Positions 1 through 4,859 of a DNA stretch of 7,930 nt are shown here, in pieces (the first letter of the stretch is position 1; each line of letters opens with the position of its first letter). The notes beneath the pieces are model-generated. The model was not told the DNA's origin. It saw only the letters and a list, made by a program, of their open reading frames with translations, and did no database searches. The stretch is from positions 1 through 7,930 of the forward strand of contig CALFMX010000172.1 of the NCBI GenBank assembly GCA_937902565.1. Reading direction: 5' to 3'. The position numbers were made by a program, and so were the translations under genes. The DNA comes from an uncultured Spirochaetales bacterium (GTDB lineage: Bacteria > Spirochaetota > Spirochaetia > Sphaerochaetales > Sphaerochaetaceae).

Positions 1-130
1 GTCCCACCAATACCAAAAGTAGGCAGGATATAGATGTTGTCCAGGGTAAATGTTTTGTCAATGACGCTATTTTGCAAGTCAGCCATGTACCTAACCTCTA
101 TATCCTGCCTACTTTTGGTATTGGTGGGAC
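1..130. repeat. Perfect 34-bp inverted repeat at the window edge (arms 1-34 and 97-130)
   Basis: Positions 1-34 are the exact reverse complement of 97-130. After one mismatch (35/96), bases 36-38 pair with 93-95, leaving a spacer of about 55-62 bp. The right arm encodes conserved ParA sequence (LYILPTFGIGGT), so it is the authentic copy. The left arm starts exactly at base 1. This pattern is typical of a fold-back chimera or assembly artefact at a contig end, although a real hairpin inside parA cannot be excluded. Confidence 0.9.
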
Positions 131-617
131 CCTTAAGATGTACTCAGAAACGAAACTTGCAGAAGAACCCTTTATACTACAAGACCTTATCAAAGAAGTA
201 TCTCCATTATTTGATCGCATCATCCTTGACCTCTCACCAGGCCTCGGCCGTCTTGAGCGTGCTGCCTTGATCTCTTCTGACGAAGTGATTACCCCTATGA
301 CACCGGAGGTGTTTAGTCTCGATGGACTTGAAATATTCATCGATGAACTGCAACGCCTCCAAAAGAACTTACGATCAACCGTTACGCACAATAAAATAAT
401 CATCAATTCCTTTGACAATAGAATTAGGCAGCATCGTGATATCTACGAAGCTGCGCTTCAAGGTAAGTTTGAGGTTTTCAAAATCCCTGTTGACCCCCTC
501 TTCAGAAAGGCTCAGGAGGCAGGCAAGGCCCCACAGCAATTCAGGGTAAGAGGGAAGGGTCTCAAACCCACGACAATAGAGGCTTTGATGATGCTTAATG
601 ATGAGGTATGGAGATAA
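3..617 (+). CDS. ParA-family partition ATPase, 5'-truncated at window edge
   Basis: This is a ParA/MinD-type P-loop ATPase, which would drive segregation of a plasmid or integrated element with a DNA-binding partner. The frame is open to the left edge, so the gene is 5' partial. The Walker A region (KGGVGKT-type) is not present and should lie further left. Seen: an ILPTFGIGGTLK segment at about 105-140; a Walker B-like strand FDRIILDLSPGLG with its Asp at 228-230; the ParA-typical VITPMTPEVFSLDGLEIF; and IIINSFDNRIRQHRDIYEAAL followed by IPVDPLFRKAQEAGKA. A TTG at 72 could serve as a start but would begin inside the fold and lacks a convincing ribosome binding site. In-frame residues upstream of it (DVVQGKCFVNDAIL) look ParA-like, so truncation is the better reading. 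The first roughly 10 codons fall in a perfect inverted copy of 97-130 and may not be genuine. The stop lies 3 bp before the RHH gene, indicating one operon. Family assignment is firm; the replicon type is inferred. Confidence 0.85.
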   Translation, partial: PTNTKSRQDIDVVQGKCFVNDAILQVSHVPNLYILPTFGIGGTLKMYSETKLAEEPFILQDLIKEVSPLFDRIILDLSPGLGRLERAALISSDEVITPMTPEVFSLDGLEIFIDELQRLQKNLRSTVTHNKIIINSFDNRIRQHRDIYEAALQGKFEVFKIPVDPLFRKAQEAGKAPQQFRVRGKGLKPTTIEALMMLNDEVWR

Positions 618-620
618 GGC

Positions 621-875
621 ATGGCATTGAAACGTAATCCCGAAGCAGAAACGGAAGAAGTAGTGGACAAGAGTATCAGTTCACAGAAGGCAAAAGAGTT
701 GTTCTCTCAAGAGAAGAGACCACCAAAGAAAGAGAAGAAGGTTCTGACAACGTTTTCTATCGAACCATCCTTCAAGCGAGAACTAGAGGAGCTTTTCTCT
801 TCAATGGGGCTCGGGTGGGCTGCTGGCATTCGATTTTCACTCAAAGAATTCCAAAGGAAGTATGATGATATTTAA
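621..875 (+). CDS. Small ribbon-helix-helix DNA-binding protein, probable ParB-like partner
   Basis: An 84-residue protein follows parA after a 3-bp gap, in the position of the centromere-binding partner in small partition operons (type Ib-like). Residues 1-40 are charged and probably disordered, ending in a basic stretch (EKRPPKKEKK, 31-40). Residues 41-81 have RHH character: a strand VLTTFSIE (41-48), helix A SFKRELEELFSSMG (50-63), and helix B LGWAAGIRFSLKEFQRKY (64-81). The order of flexible basic N-terminus then RHH resembles ParG/omega-type proteins, which bind centromere repeats, repress their own operon and stimulate ParA. The ATG at 621 is supported by a purine-rich GGAGA at about 610-614. 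I see no close named homologue. It could instead be an unrelated RHH regulator or antitoxin, but its position behind ParA argues for partition. Confidence 0.72.
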   Translation: MALKRNPEAETEEVVDKSISSQKAKELFSQEKRPPKKEKKVLTTFSIEPSFKRELEELFSSMGLGWAAGIRFSLKEFQRKYDDI

Positions 876-940
876 ATAATAAATATATCAATACTTTCTA
901 AAAGCATATTAAAATTATATAGAATTATTACATAACAATT

Positions 941-993
941 TAATAATGCTGTATGTGTTATAGTGAATATATTAACTCATACAGCATTTATTA
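941..993 (+). terminator. Long hairpin downstream of the parA-RHH operon
   Basis: AATGCTGTATG (945-955) is perfectly inverted at 978-988 (CATACAGCATT). The outer bases TAAT/ATTA extend the stem with a one-base bulge, and GTTA (957-960) pairs with TAAC (973-976) inside, giving a loop of about 12. It is followed by a T/A-rich run (987-1000). Position and shape fit a terminator for the par operon, but it lies 66 bp past the stop and could equally be a protein-binding site. Confidence 0.4.
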
Positions 994-1088
994 TATATAA
1001 TATTATAAGAACAATATTGGTTAAAAACCAAAACACTATAATATATATAGAATAACTATATGTAAAGAATAGAAACACTATCTAAATG

Positions 1089-1110
1089 ATATCGAAATAT
1101 ATTTCAATAT
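1089..1110. repeat. 22-bp near-perfect palindrome
   Basis: The core GAAATATATTTC (1094-1105) is a perfect 12-bp palindrome. After one mismatched pair (1093/1106), four more bases pair on each side (1089-1092 with 1107-1110). With no loop, it is more likely a binding site for a dimeric protein than an RNA terminator. It lies in the tract flanking the RHH gene, so it is a candidate RHH-binding or replication-protein site. Confidence 0.35.
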
Positions 1111-1255
1111 AAATAAAAACATCATAAATATATAAAAATAAATATAATATCTTAGTTAAACATATTGTTCTCATTTAGAAATTACTCATAAGTTATTATG
1201 AATTGCAATTGCTCTTATTTTAGAACAGTGCGTTTCTGTAGTACGTGTCCGTTTA

Positions 1256-1283
1256 TGATTAACATTTATGGCTGTTGATTAAC
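1256..1283 (+). repeat. Direct repeat TGATTAAC, two copies 20 bp apart
   Basis: Two exact copies of TGATTAAC begin 20 bp apart, about two helical turns, which would place both on the same face of the DNA. They lie at the edge of the AT-rich tract. Such spacing is common for operator or initiator sites, but two copies of 8 bp in AT-rich DNA can arise by chance. Confidence 0.3.
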
Positions 1284-1320
1284 TTACGGAGAGCACACAA
1301 TAAAACCCATTCACTAAATC

Positions 1321-1491
1321 ATGTTCAAACTCTTTTTCGACTTACGCCTTAAGGTTCTGAGCATGAACAAGGCCAAATACAATGAAGAGGAAATTTTCAT
1401 TTTTCAAAGCCTGACAGAATATCCTCGCCTGGTAGTTTACAACTATTCATTATCGTCCAGTTTCGCGTATGTCGATCATCAGGAGGTTTAG
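1321..1491 (+). CDS. Small ORF of 56 residues, doubtful hypothetical protein
   Basis: An ATG at 1321 opens a 56-residue frame (MFKLFFDLRLKVLSMN through SSFAYVDHQEV) ending at TAG 1489-1491. There is no Shine-Dalgarno sequence before 1321. An internal ATG at 1363 has TAAGG at a reasonable distance and would give 42 residues. The composition (NKAKYNEEEIFIFQSLTEYPRLVVYNY) is protein-like, but no family is recognised. It has no operon partner, and a chance ORF or remnant is quite possible. Confidence 0.22.
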   Translation: MFKLFFDLRLKVLSMNKAKYNEEEIFIFQSLTEYPRLVVYNYSLSSSFAYVDHQEV

Positions 1492-1528
1492 AGACTCCCC
1501 TCTGATTGTAGATACCTGCTCACTGTGT

Positions 1529-1540
1529 GTTCTATAGAAC
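1529..1540. repeat. Perfect 12-bp palindrome GTTCTATAGAAC
   Basis: GTTCTATAGAAC is self-complementary over all 12 bases and has no spacer, as expected for a site bound by a dimeric regulator or recombinase. It sits just past the 3' end of the minus-strand ORF at 1554-1757, and about 215 bp before protein A. It is followed by TTTT, but a loopless stem would not make an intrinsic terminator. Function unknown. Confidence 0.3.
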
Positions 1541-1553
1541 TTTTCATCCCAGG

Positions 1554-1757
1554 TTAAGTATCCTTGGTGTCGTCATAGACTATCACTTCCATCAAGGCCA
1601 ACAATTCGAAGACGTGGCGAAAGAGGATGGGTGATGCCCAGACTTGGCCTGACAATAAATCATTCAAATCTGTGGGAAATTCAGGTTGCATAAGGAGTTG
1701 ATTCAACAATCTTGCGAAAGTCTCAGGACTCAGCATTGATAGTCGACACATAATCAT
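1554..1757 (-). CDS. Small minus-strand ORF, 67 residues, hypothetical
   Basis: The frame runs from ATG (1757-1755) to a TAA at 1556-1554. The sequence is helical in character (LSPETFARLLNQLLMQPEFPTDLNDLLSG, then ILFRHVFELLALMEVIVYDD) and has a more natural composition than the antisense shadows elsewhere, because no gene on the other strand would force it. Its start codon overlaps the first codon of protein A on the opposite strand, giving a tightly divergent arrangement. There is no visible Shine-Dalgarno sequence. I recognise no family. It may be a real small gene or a fragment of a decayed one. Confidence 0.33.
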   Translation of the reverse strand: MIMCRLSMLSPETFARLLNQLLMQPEFPTDLNDLLSGQVWASPILFRHVFELLALMEVIVYDDTKDT

Positions 1758-2823
1758 GTACGGTAGAGTAGTGAGACAATTTTATACTATATTACTAGTT
1801 ATACTAATTCCTCTCACCCTGCACTCTGCCATCACGGCGAACTACGACCCTGTATGTCCGCTCGTTTTCGAAGCGGGTACCTCCTTGCTCACAGATCACT
1901 TGGTTGCGCATCTGGGAACAGTGACCATTACCCGAGTTGGTAATGATAGGTTTTTCACCCCCTATTTTCTCACCGTGGGTATGGACCATGTGTTCTCTTT
2001 TACTGGTCCCTATAAGCCGAACGGGCAATACCAGGACCTACCGACACAATTCAATCTCTATGCGGTTTCTACGCTCAAAAATACCGAAAAAGCGCAAATT
2101 CTAGACAATGAATACGGCATACATCCCAATCGAGCCAATGAGCGAGGGAACTGGAACGTCAATAACTTTGTTTCCGAAATTTATTTGGTCAGTGCCAATT
2201 CTCTATCTTGTTACAAACTCAACTCCAATTACCACCTTACCGGTGGAGTGTTAGGTAATTTCCAGATAGGGCTTTCCAGTGGGGGTAACCGTGAGTATAG
2301 ACCTGGAGTAGACCCCCTTCTTCCGATCAATGGAGGATCAGGCACTGACACCACCCCTATCCTCAATCCTGGAACAAACCCTGCGGATCCTATAGGCTAC
2401 GGTGAACCCTCCGTGTTGCCCACTGCGTGGCTTATTATCAAGAATCAGTGTGCTATTAACTTGTCCGACGCGACTCATACGGGCACCACCAAAGTTGCAG
2501 AAGCAGAGATTCAAATGCTCAATTGTCTAGATGGTGATGAATACGCAGTAGGTGTCGTCTTCACTAATTTGGCCAACACCAATCCCTTCCGATTGGTACT
2601 GCAGGTTGAAGGGTATAGCTGGTGTACCATTCCCTATGAATTGCGCTTCAACGATGAAAATGTCACCCCCGGAAAGGCCGTTCGTTGGGAAGGTTTGACC
2701 AATGTCCCGCAGAGTCAGAATATTATGGTTACCGGCGTGCCTCCTTTAGCAGCGGATCAAGCCTTGTCCGGATTTTATCAAGATACCGTTTTTGTGACAA
2801 TAATCCCCGATGATACTATCTGA
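1756..2823 (+). CDS. Exported beta-rich protein of unknown function (protein A), paralogue of the gene at 7026-7930
   Basis: A protein of 355 residues. Residues 1-29 form a signal peptide: basic RVVRQ, then hydrophobic FYTILLVILIPLTL, then a small-residue HSAITA end with cleavage probably near 25-29. It should therefore be secreted or periplasmic. The mature part is rich in Asn, Thr, Gly and alternating hydrophobics, typical of beta-sandwich proteins, and has several cysteines. A C-terminal domain from about residue 225 carries INLSDA (about 234-239), VAEAEI, FTNLANTNPF (from 269), IPYELRFN, VTPG (303-306), W-GLTN, VTGV and GFYQDTVFVTIIP (about 338-350). The same series occurs in protein B, proving homology. 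The ending G-x-x-QDT-x-V-x-I recalls the last strand of pilin or spore-coat-U-like domains, a resemblance only. ATG 1756 lacks a good ribosome binding site; GTG 1771 would leave the signal peptide intact. A CATAAT at 1749-1754 could be a -10 serving the later start. Confidence 0.8.
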   Translation: MYGRVVRQFYTILLVILIPLTLHSAITANYDPVCPLVFEAGTSLLTDHLVAHLGTVTITRVGNDRFFTPYFLTVGMDHVFSFTGPYKPNGQYQDLPTQFNLYAVSTLKNTEKAQILDNEYGIHPNRANERGNWNVNNFVSEIYLVSANSLSCYKLNSNYHLTGGVLGNFQIGLSSGGNREYRPGVDPLLPINGGSGTDTTPILNPGTNPADPIGYGEPSVLPTAWLIIKNQCAINLSDATHTGTTKVAEAEIQMLNCLDGDEYAVGVVFTNLANTNPFRLVLQVEGYSWCTIPYELRFNDENVTPGKAVRWEGLTNVPQSQNIMVTGVPPLAADQALSGFYQDTVFVTIIPDDTI

Positions 2824-2824
2824 A

Positions 2825-2853
2825 ATGCAAATGTTGCATAACAAAAATTTTGT
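2825..2853. terminator. Two adjacent small palindromes after protein A, possible weak terminator
   Basis: Directly after the stop codon, ATGCAA-ATG-TTGCAT (2825-2839) forms a 6-bp stem with a 3-base loop. ACAAAA-A-TTTTGT (2841-2853) follows immediately. The first hairpin, plus the T-run within the second, could slow RNA polymerase, but there is no GC-rich stem. The position at the gene end is the main argument. Confidence 0.3.
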
Positions 2854-2879
2854 ACTGGTAGAATGATTGACTCCAATAT

Positions 2880-3098
2880 TTGATTCCCGTGGCTATTCAA
2901 TTCTTTCTAATACCATTGAATAAGATGACAGAATCCGAATCTTCCCAAATAGGGGTGCCAGGTTTTCGACCGATACGTACTGCTTCACAGACGGTGAAGA
3001 AACTCATAGATACTGCAACAGCACATCTGGATATAACATCCTCAGCTATCGTCTATCGCAATGCTGCACCTATACCGGGAACAGCAAGATTATTCTGA
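2880..3098 (+). CDS. Weak small ORF, 72 residues or 58 from an internal ATG; hypothetical or remnant
   Basis: A TTG at 2880 opens 72 residues. ATG 2925 gives 58 residues, from MTESESSQIGVPGF to PIPGTARLF, ending at TGA 3096-3098. No strong Shine-Dalgarno sequence precedes either start. The stretch TVKKLIDTATAHLDITSSAIVYRN could form a helix and strand, but no family is recognised. A second frame on the same strand is open from 2924 to 3109 (with STDTYCFTDGEETHRYCN, Cys- and Thr-rich), so coding in either frame is uncertain. The whole 2824-3126 interval may be decayed or noncoding DNA between protein A and the GH13 gene. Confidence 0.25.
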   Translation: MIPVAIQFFLIPLNKMTESESSQIGVPGFRPIRTASQTVKKLIDTATAHLDITSSAIVYRNAAPIPGTARLF

Positions 3099-3136
3099 TA
3101 CGTAACTGACACTATTTAGGTAGTTTCACAGGTCTG

Positions 3137-3158
3137 CACCCCCGGAGAGCCGGGGGTG
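3137..3158 (+). terminator. Strong GC hairpin upstream of the GH13 gene
   Basis: CACCCCCGG (3137-3145) and CCGGGGGTG (3150-3158) form a perfect 9-bp stem around an AGAG tetraloop. It is followed by TTCTGT, a poor U-tract. It most likely terminates or attenuates transcription arriving from the left. It lies just before the GH13 promoter and overlaps a possible GTG at 3156, which argues against that codon as the GH13 start. Confidence 0.6.
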
Positions 3159-3170
3159 TTCTGTAATGTG

Positions 3171-3199
3171 GGTACAGAGGTGTGTTTTCATGATACAAT
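3171..3199 (+). promoter_or_regulatory. Putative promoter of the GH13 gene with extended -10
   Basis: TGATACAAT (3191-3199) matches an extended -10 (TG-N-TACAAT, one change from TATAAT). GGTACA at 3171-3176, spaced 17 bp, is a weak -35 sharing only ACA with the consensus. Transcription would begin near 3206, about 22 bases before the chosen GTG start and after the hairpin at 3137-3158. Confidence 0.45.
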
Positions 3200-3227
3200 C
3201 AAGGCCATCGCAAGAGAGGGGGTCCAG

Positions 3228-4859
3228 GTGGCATATCAGTGGTGGCAAGGTGCTGTTGTCTATCGTATCTATGTACGGAGCTTCCAGGATAGTAATGGGG
3301 ATGGAGTGGGCGACCTTATGGGCCTCATCTCCCGTCTCGGGTACGTGGAGGATCTGGGGGTCGATGCCATATGGCTCACCCCTGTCTTTGATTCCCCGAA
3401 TTTCGACTTCGGGTTCGATGTCTCTGATTTCCTCACTGTCCAGAAAGAGCTCGGAACGCTCTCTGACTTCGATTTGCTTATCGAGGAGGCCCATAAACGG
3501 GGGATCAAGGTCATAGTGGACCTGCTGTTGAACCATACCTCGATCGAGCACCCGTGGTTTATCCAGAGCCGTTCATCCACAGAGGGCGAGTATGCAGGCT
3601 ACTACATCTGGAGTGACGAGATTCCCAACAACTGGATCGCCGCCTTTGGAGGAAAGGCGTGGACCCTCGATAGCGTACGCGGCCAATACTACATGCACTC
3701 CTTCTTCCGCCAACAGCCCGATTTGAACTGGCGCAACCCGAAGGTGGTCGATGAACTCTTTGCCGTTACCCGGTTTTGGCTCGATCGTGGGATCGATGGC
3801 GTACGCCTCGATGTCATAAACTCCATCGCCAAGGACGAGACTCTGCGCAGCAATCCCAAGGTCCTCGGGACACGGTCTCGTGTCTATGACCGGCAGCGCC
3901 ACATCTTCGATCGCAACCGTCCTGAGTCCTATACCCGTGTCCGCCAGGTCAGGAGGCTGGTCGATGAGTACGATGACAGGGTGCTCATCGGCGAGATAAT
4001 GGCGGAGTTTCCCGGTGAACCTGAGCTGGCAGCCTCCTATCTGGGGCAGAAGGGCGACCAGCTCAATCTCAGCCTCGACTCATCACTGGCAAACGCCCGG
4101 TTCTCGGCACAGAGTTGGAAACGGGTCGCCAAGCGGTGGTATGAGGCGACCGGGCGGCTGAGAGATCCAGGTTGGGTCTTGAACAGCCATGAGTTGTCCC
4201 GTTTTTCGACAAGGGTCAAGGGTGATCTTGACAAGATGAAACTGGCCGCCCTCTTTTTGATGACACAACGGGGCACGATCTTCATCTACTATGGCGAGGA
4301 GCTCGGACTCCCCGATTCGGTTGTCTGGCCCAAGGAGATGAAGGACCCGCTGGGCAAGAGGTTCTGGCCGTTCATGAAGAGCCGGGATGTCTCACGCGGG
4401 CCGATGGTATGGAGTACCGGCCCGGGCAATGGGTTTACCAGCGGAGAGAGCTGGCTTCCGTTCACCAAGAGCGCAAACTTCTATTCGGTCGAGAACCAGG
4501 CTCTTGAGAAGGACTCGATGTTGACCTTCTACCGCACGATCATTGCGCTGCGCAGTGACGACCTCGTGCTCCAGATGGGCCACTGCCACTTCATGGAGTG
4601 CAAGAACTCGAATATCCTCATCTATACACGGTCGTCGGAGGAGGGGAGGCGCATGGTGATCCTCAATATGAGCAAGAAGGTTCAGACGTGCTCCCTCGCG
4701 GATGTGCTGGAGAGGGAGGAGGCTGTGGCCCTGCGCCTTTTCTCGACCCACATCGATGGGAGGGCCAAGGAGACAGGGGAGGGTGATGTGGAGCTTGTCC
4801 CCTGGCAGGGCTCCGTCTACGACCTGGTCGATCAGAGGCGGAAGAGCAGGTCGTCGTAG
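3228..4859 (+). CDS. GH13 alpha-glucosidase, oligo-1,6-glucosidase type, with Glu at the third catalytic position
   Basis: A cytoplasmic-type protein of 543 residues without a signal peptide, expected to hydrolyse short alpha-glucosides. The GTG at 3228 is chosen because GAGAGGGGG (3214-3222) lies 5 bp upstream, a promoter precedes it, and WWQGAVVYRIYVRSF is the family's usual N-terminus; an upstream GTG (3156) lies in a hairpin. Seen: the metal loop DSNGDGVGD (21-29); region I DLLLNHTS with D98 and H103; region V QPDLN (163-167), the oligo-1,6-glucosidase signature; region II GVRLDVIN with nucleophile D195; and region III GEIMAE with acid/base E256. Val196 after the nucleophile is associated in this family with alpha-1,6 specificity. 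Region IV reads NSHELSR: H321 is kept, but E322 replaces the near-invariant Asp. Length matches the family (about 550). The 3' end overlaps glnA convergently by 28 bp. Substrate is inferred; the Glu may alter or weaken activity. Confidence 0.92.
   Translation: MAYQWWQGAVVYRIYVRSFQDSNGDGVGDLMGLISRLGYVEDLGVDAIWLTPVFDSPNFDFGFDVSDFLTVQKELGTLSDFDLLIEEAHKRGIKVIVDLLLNHTSIEHPWFIQSRSSTEGEYAGYYIWSDEIPNNWIAAFGGKAWTLDSVRGQYYMHSFFRQQPDLNWRNPKVVDELFAVTRFWLDRGIDGVRLDVINSIAKDETLRSNPKVLGTRSRVYDRQRHIFDRNRPESYTRVRQVRRLVDEYDDRVLIGEIMAEFPGEPELAASYLGQKGDQLNLSLDSSLANARFSAQSWKRVAKRWYEATGRLRDPGWVLNSHELSRFSTRVKGDLDKMKLAALFLMTQRGTIFIYYGEELGLPDSVVWPKEMKDPLGKRFWPFMKSRDVSRGPMVWSTGPGNGFTSGESWLPFTKSANFYSVENQALEKDSMLTFYRTIIALRSDDLVLQMGHCHFMECKNSNILIYTRSSEEGRRMVILNMSKKVQTCSLADVLEREEAVALRLFSTHIDGRAKETGEGDVELVPWQGSVYDLVDQRRKSRSS

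Larger units (their letters stand above)
876..1215. other. AT-rich palindrome-dense tract, candidate centromere or replication region
   Basis: This noncoding stretch directly follows the RHH gene and is overwhelmingly A/T, far richer than anything else in the window. It contains a long hairpin (941-993), TTGGTT/AACCAA (1017-1031), a near-perfect 22-bp palindrome (1089-1110), TCATAA/TTATGA (1186-1201) and AATTGCAATT (1201-1210). AAACACTAT occurs directly repeated at 1031-1039 and 1073-1081, and its CACTAT core recurs inverted at 960-965. No ORF of note is present. Small partition operons often have their centromere next to the par genes, and AT-rich repeats are also typical of origins. The function is inferred from position and composition. 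Clear iterons of constant spacing are not visible. Confidence 0.45.
1216..1553. other. Stretch without a convincing gene between the AT-rich tract and protein A
   Basis: Base composition returns to moderate GC here. The stretch holds the octamer TGATTAAC twice as a direct repeat (1256-1263 and 1276-1283, start-to-start 20 bp), one doubtful 56-codon ORF (1321-1491), an imperfect stem (1478-1486 with 1499-1506, one bulge) and a perfect 12-bp palindrome GTTCTATAGAAC (1529-1540). I see no tRNA, IS end or recognisable pseudogene. It may be a junction between the par-bearing element and neighbouring DNA, or decayed sequence. Confidence 0.35.

Noticed and set aside
98..418. 106-codon minus-strand frame over parA
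   Set aside because: It is antisense to the conserved ParA sequence and has no recognisable domain.
876..1215. CRISPR array or tandem iterons in the AT-rich tract
   Set aside because: No repeat of 20 bp or more recurs at regular spacing; the repeats are short and mostly inverted.
1216..1755. tRNA or other structured RNA gene in the gap
   Set aside because: No cloverleaf-type arms or T-loop-like GGTTCGA segment were found on either strand.
3126..3902. Several minus-strand frames across the GH13 N-terminal half
   Set aside because: The plus frame carries every GH13 motif in order; the antisense frames have no motif or ribosome binding site.
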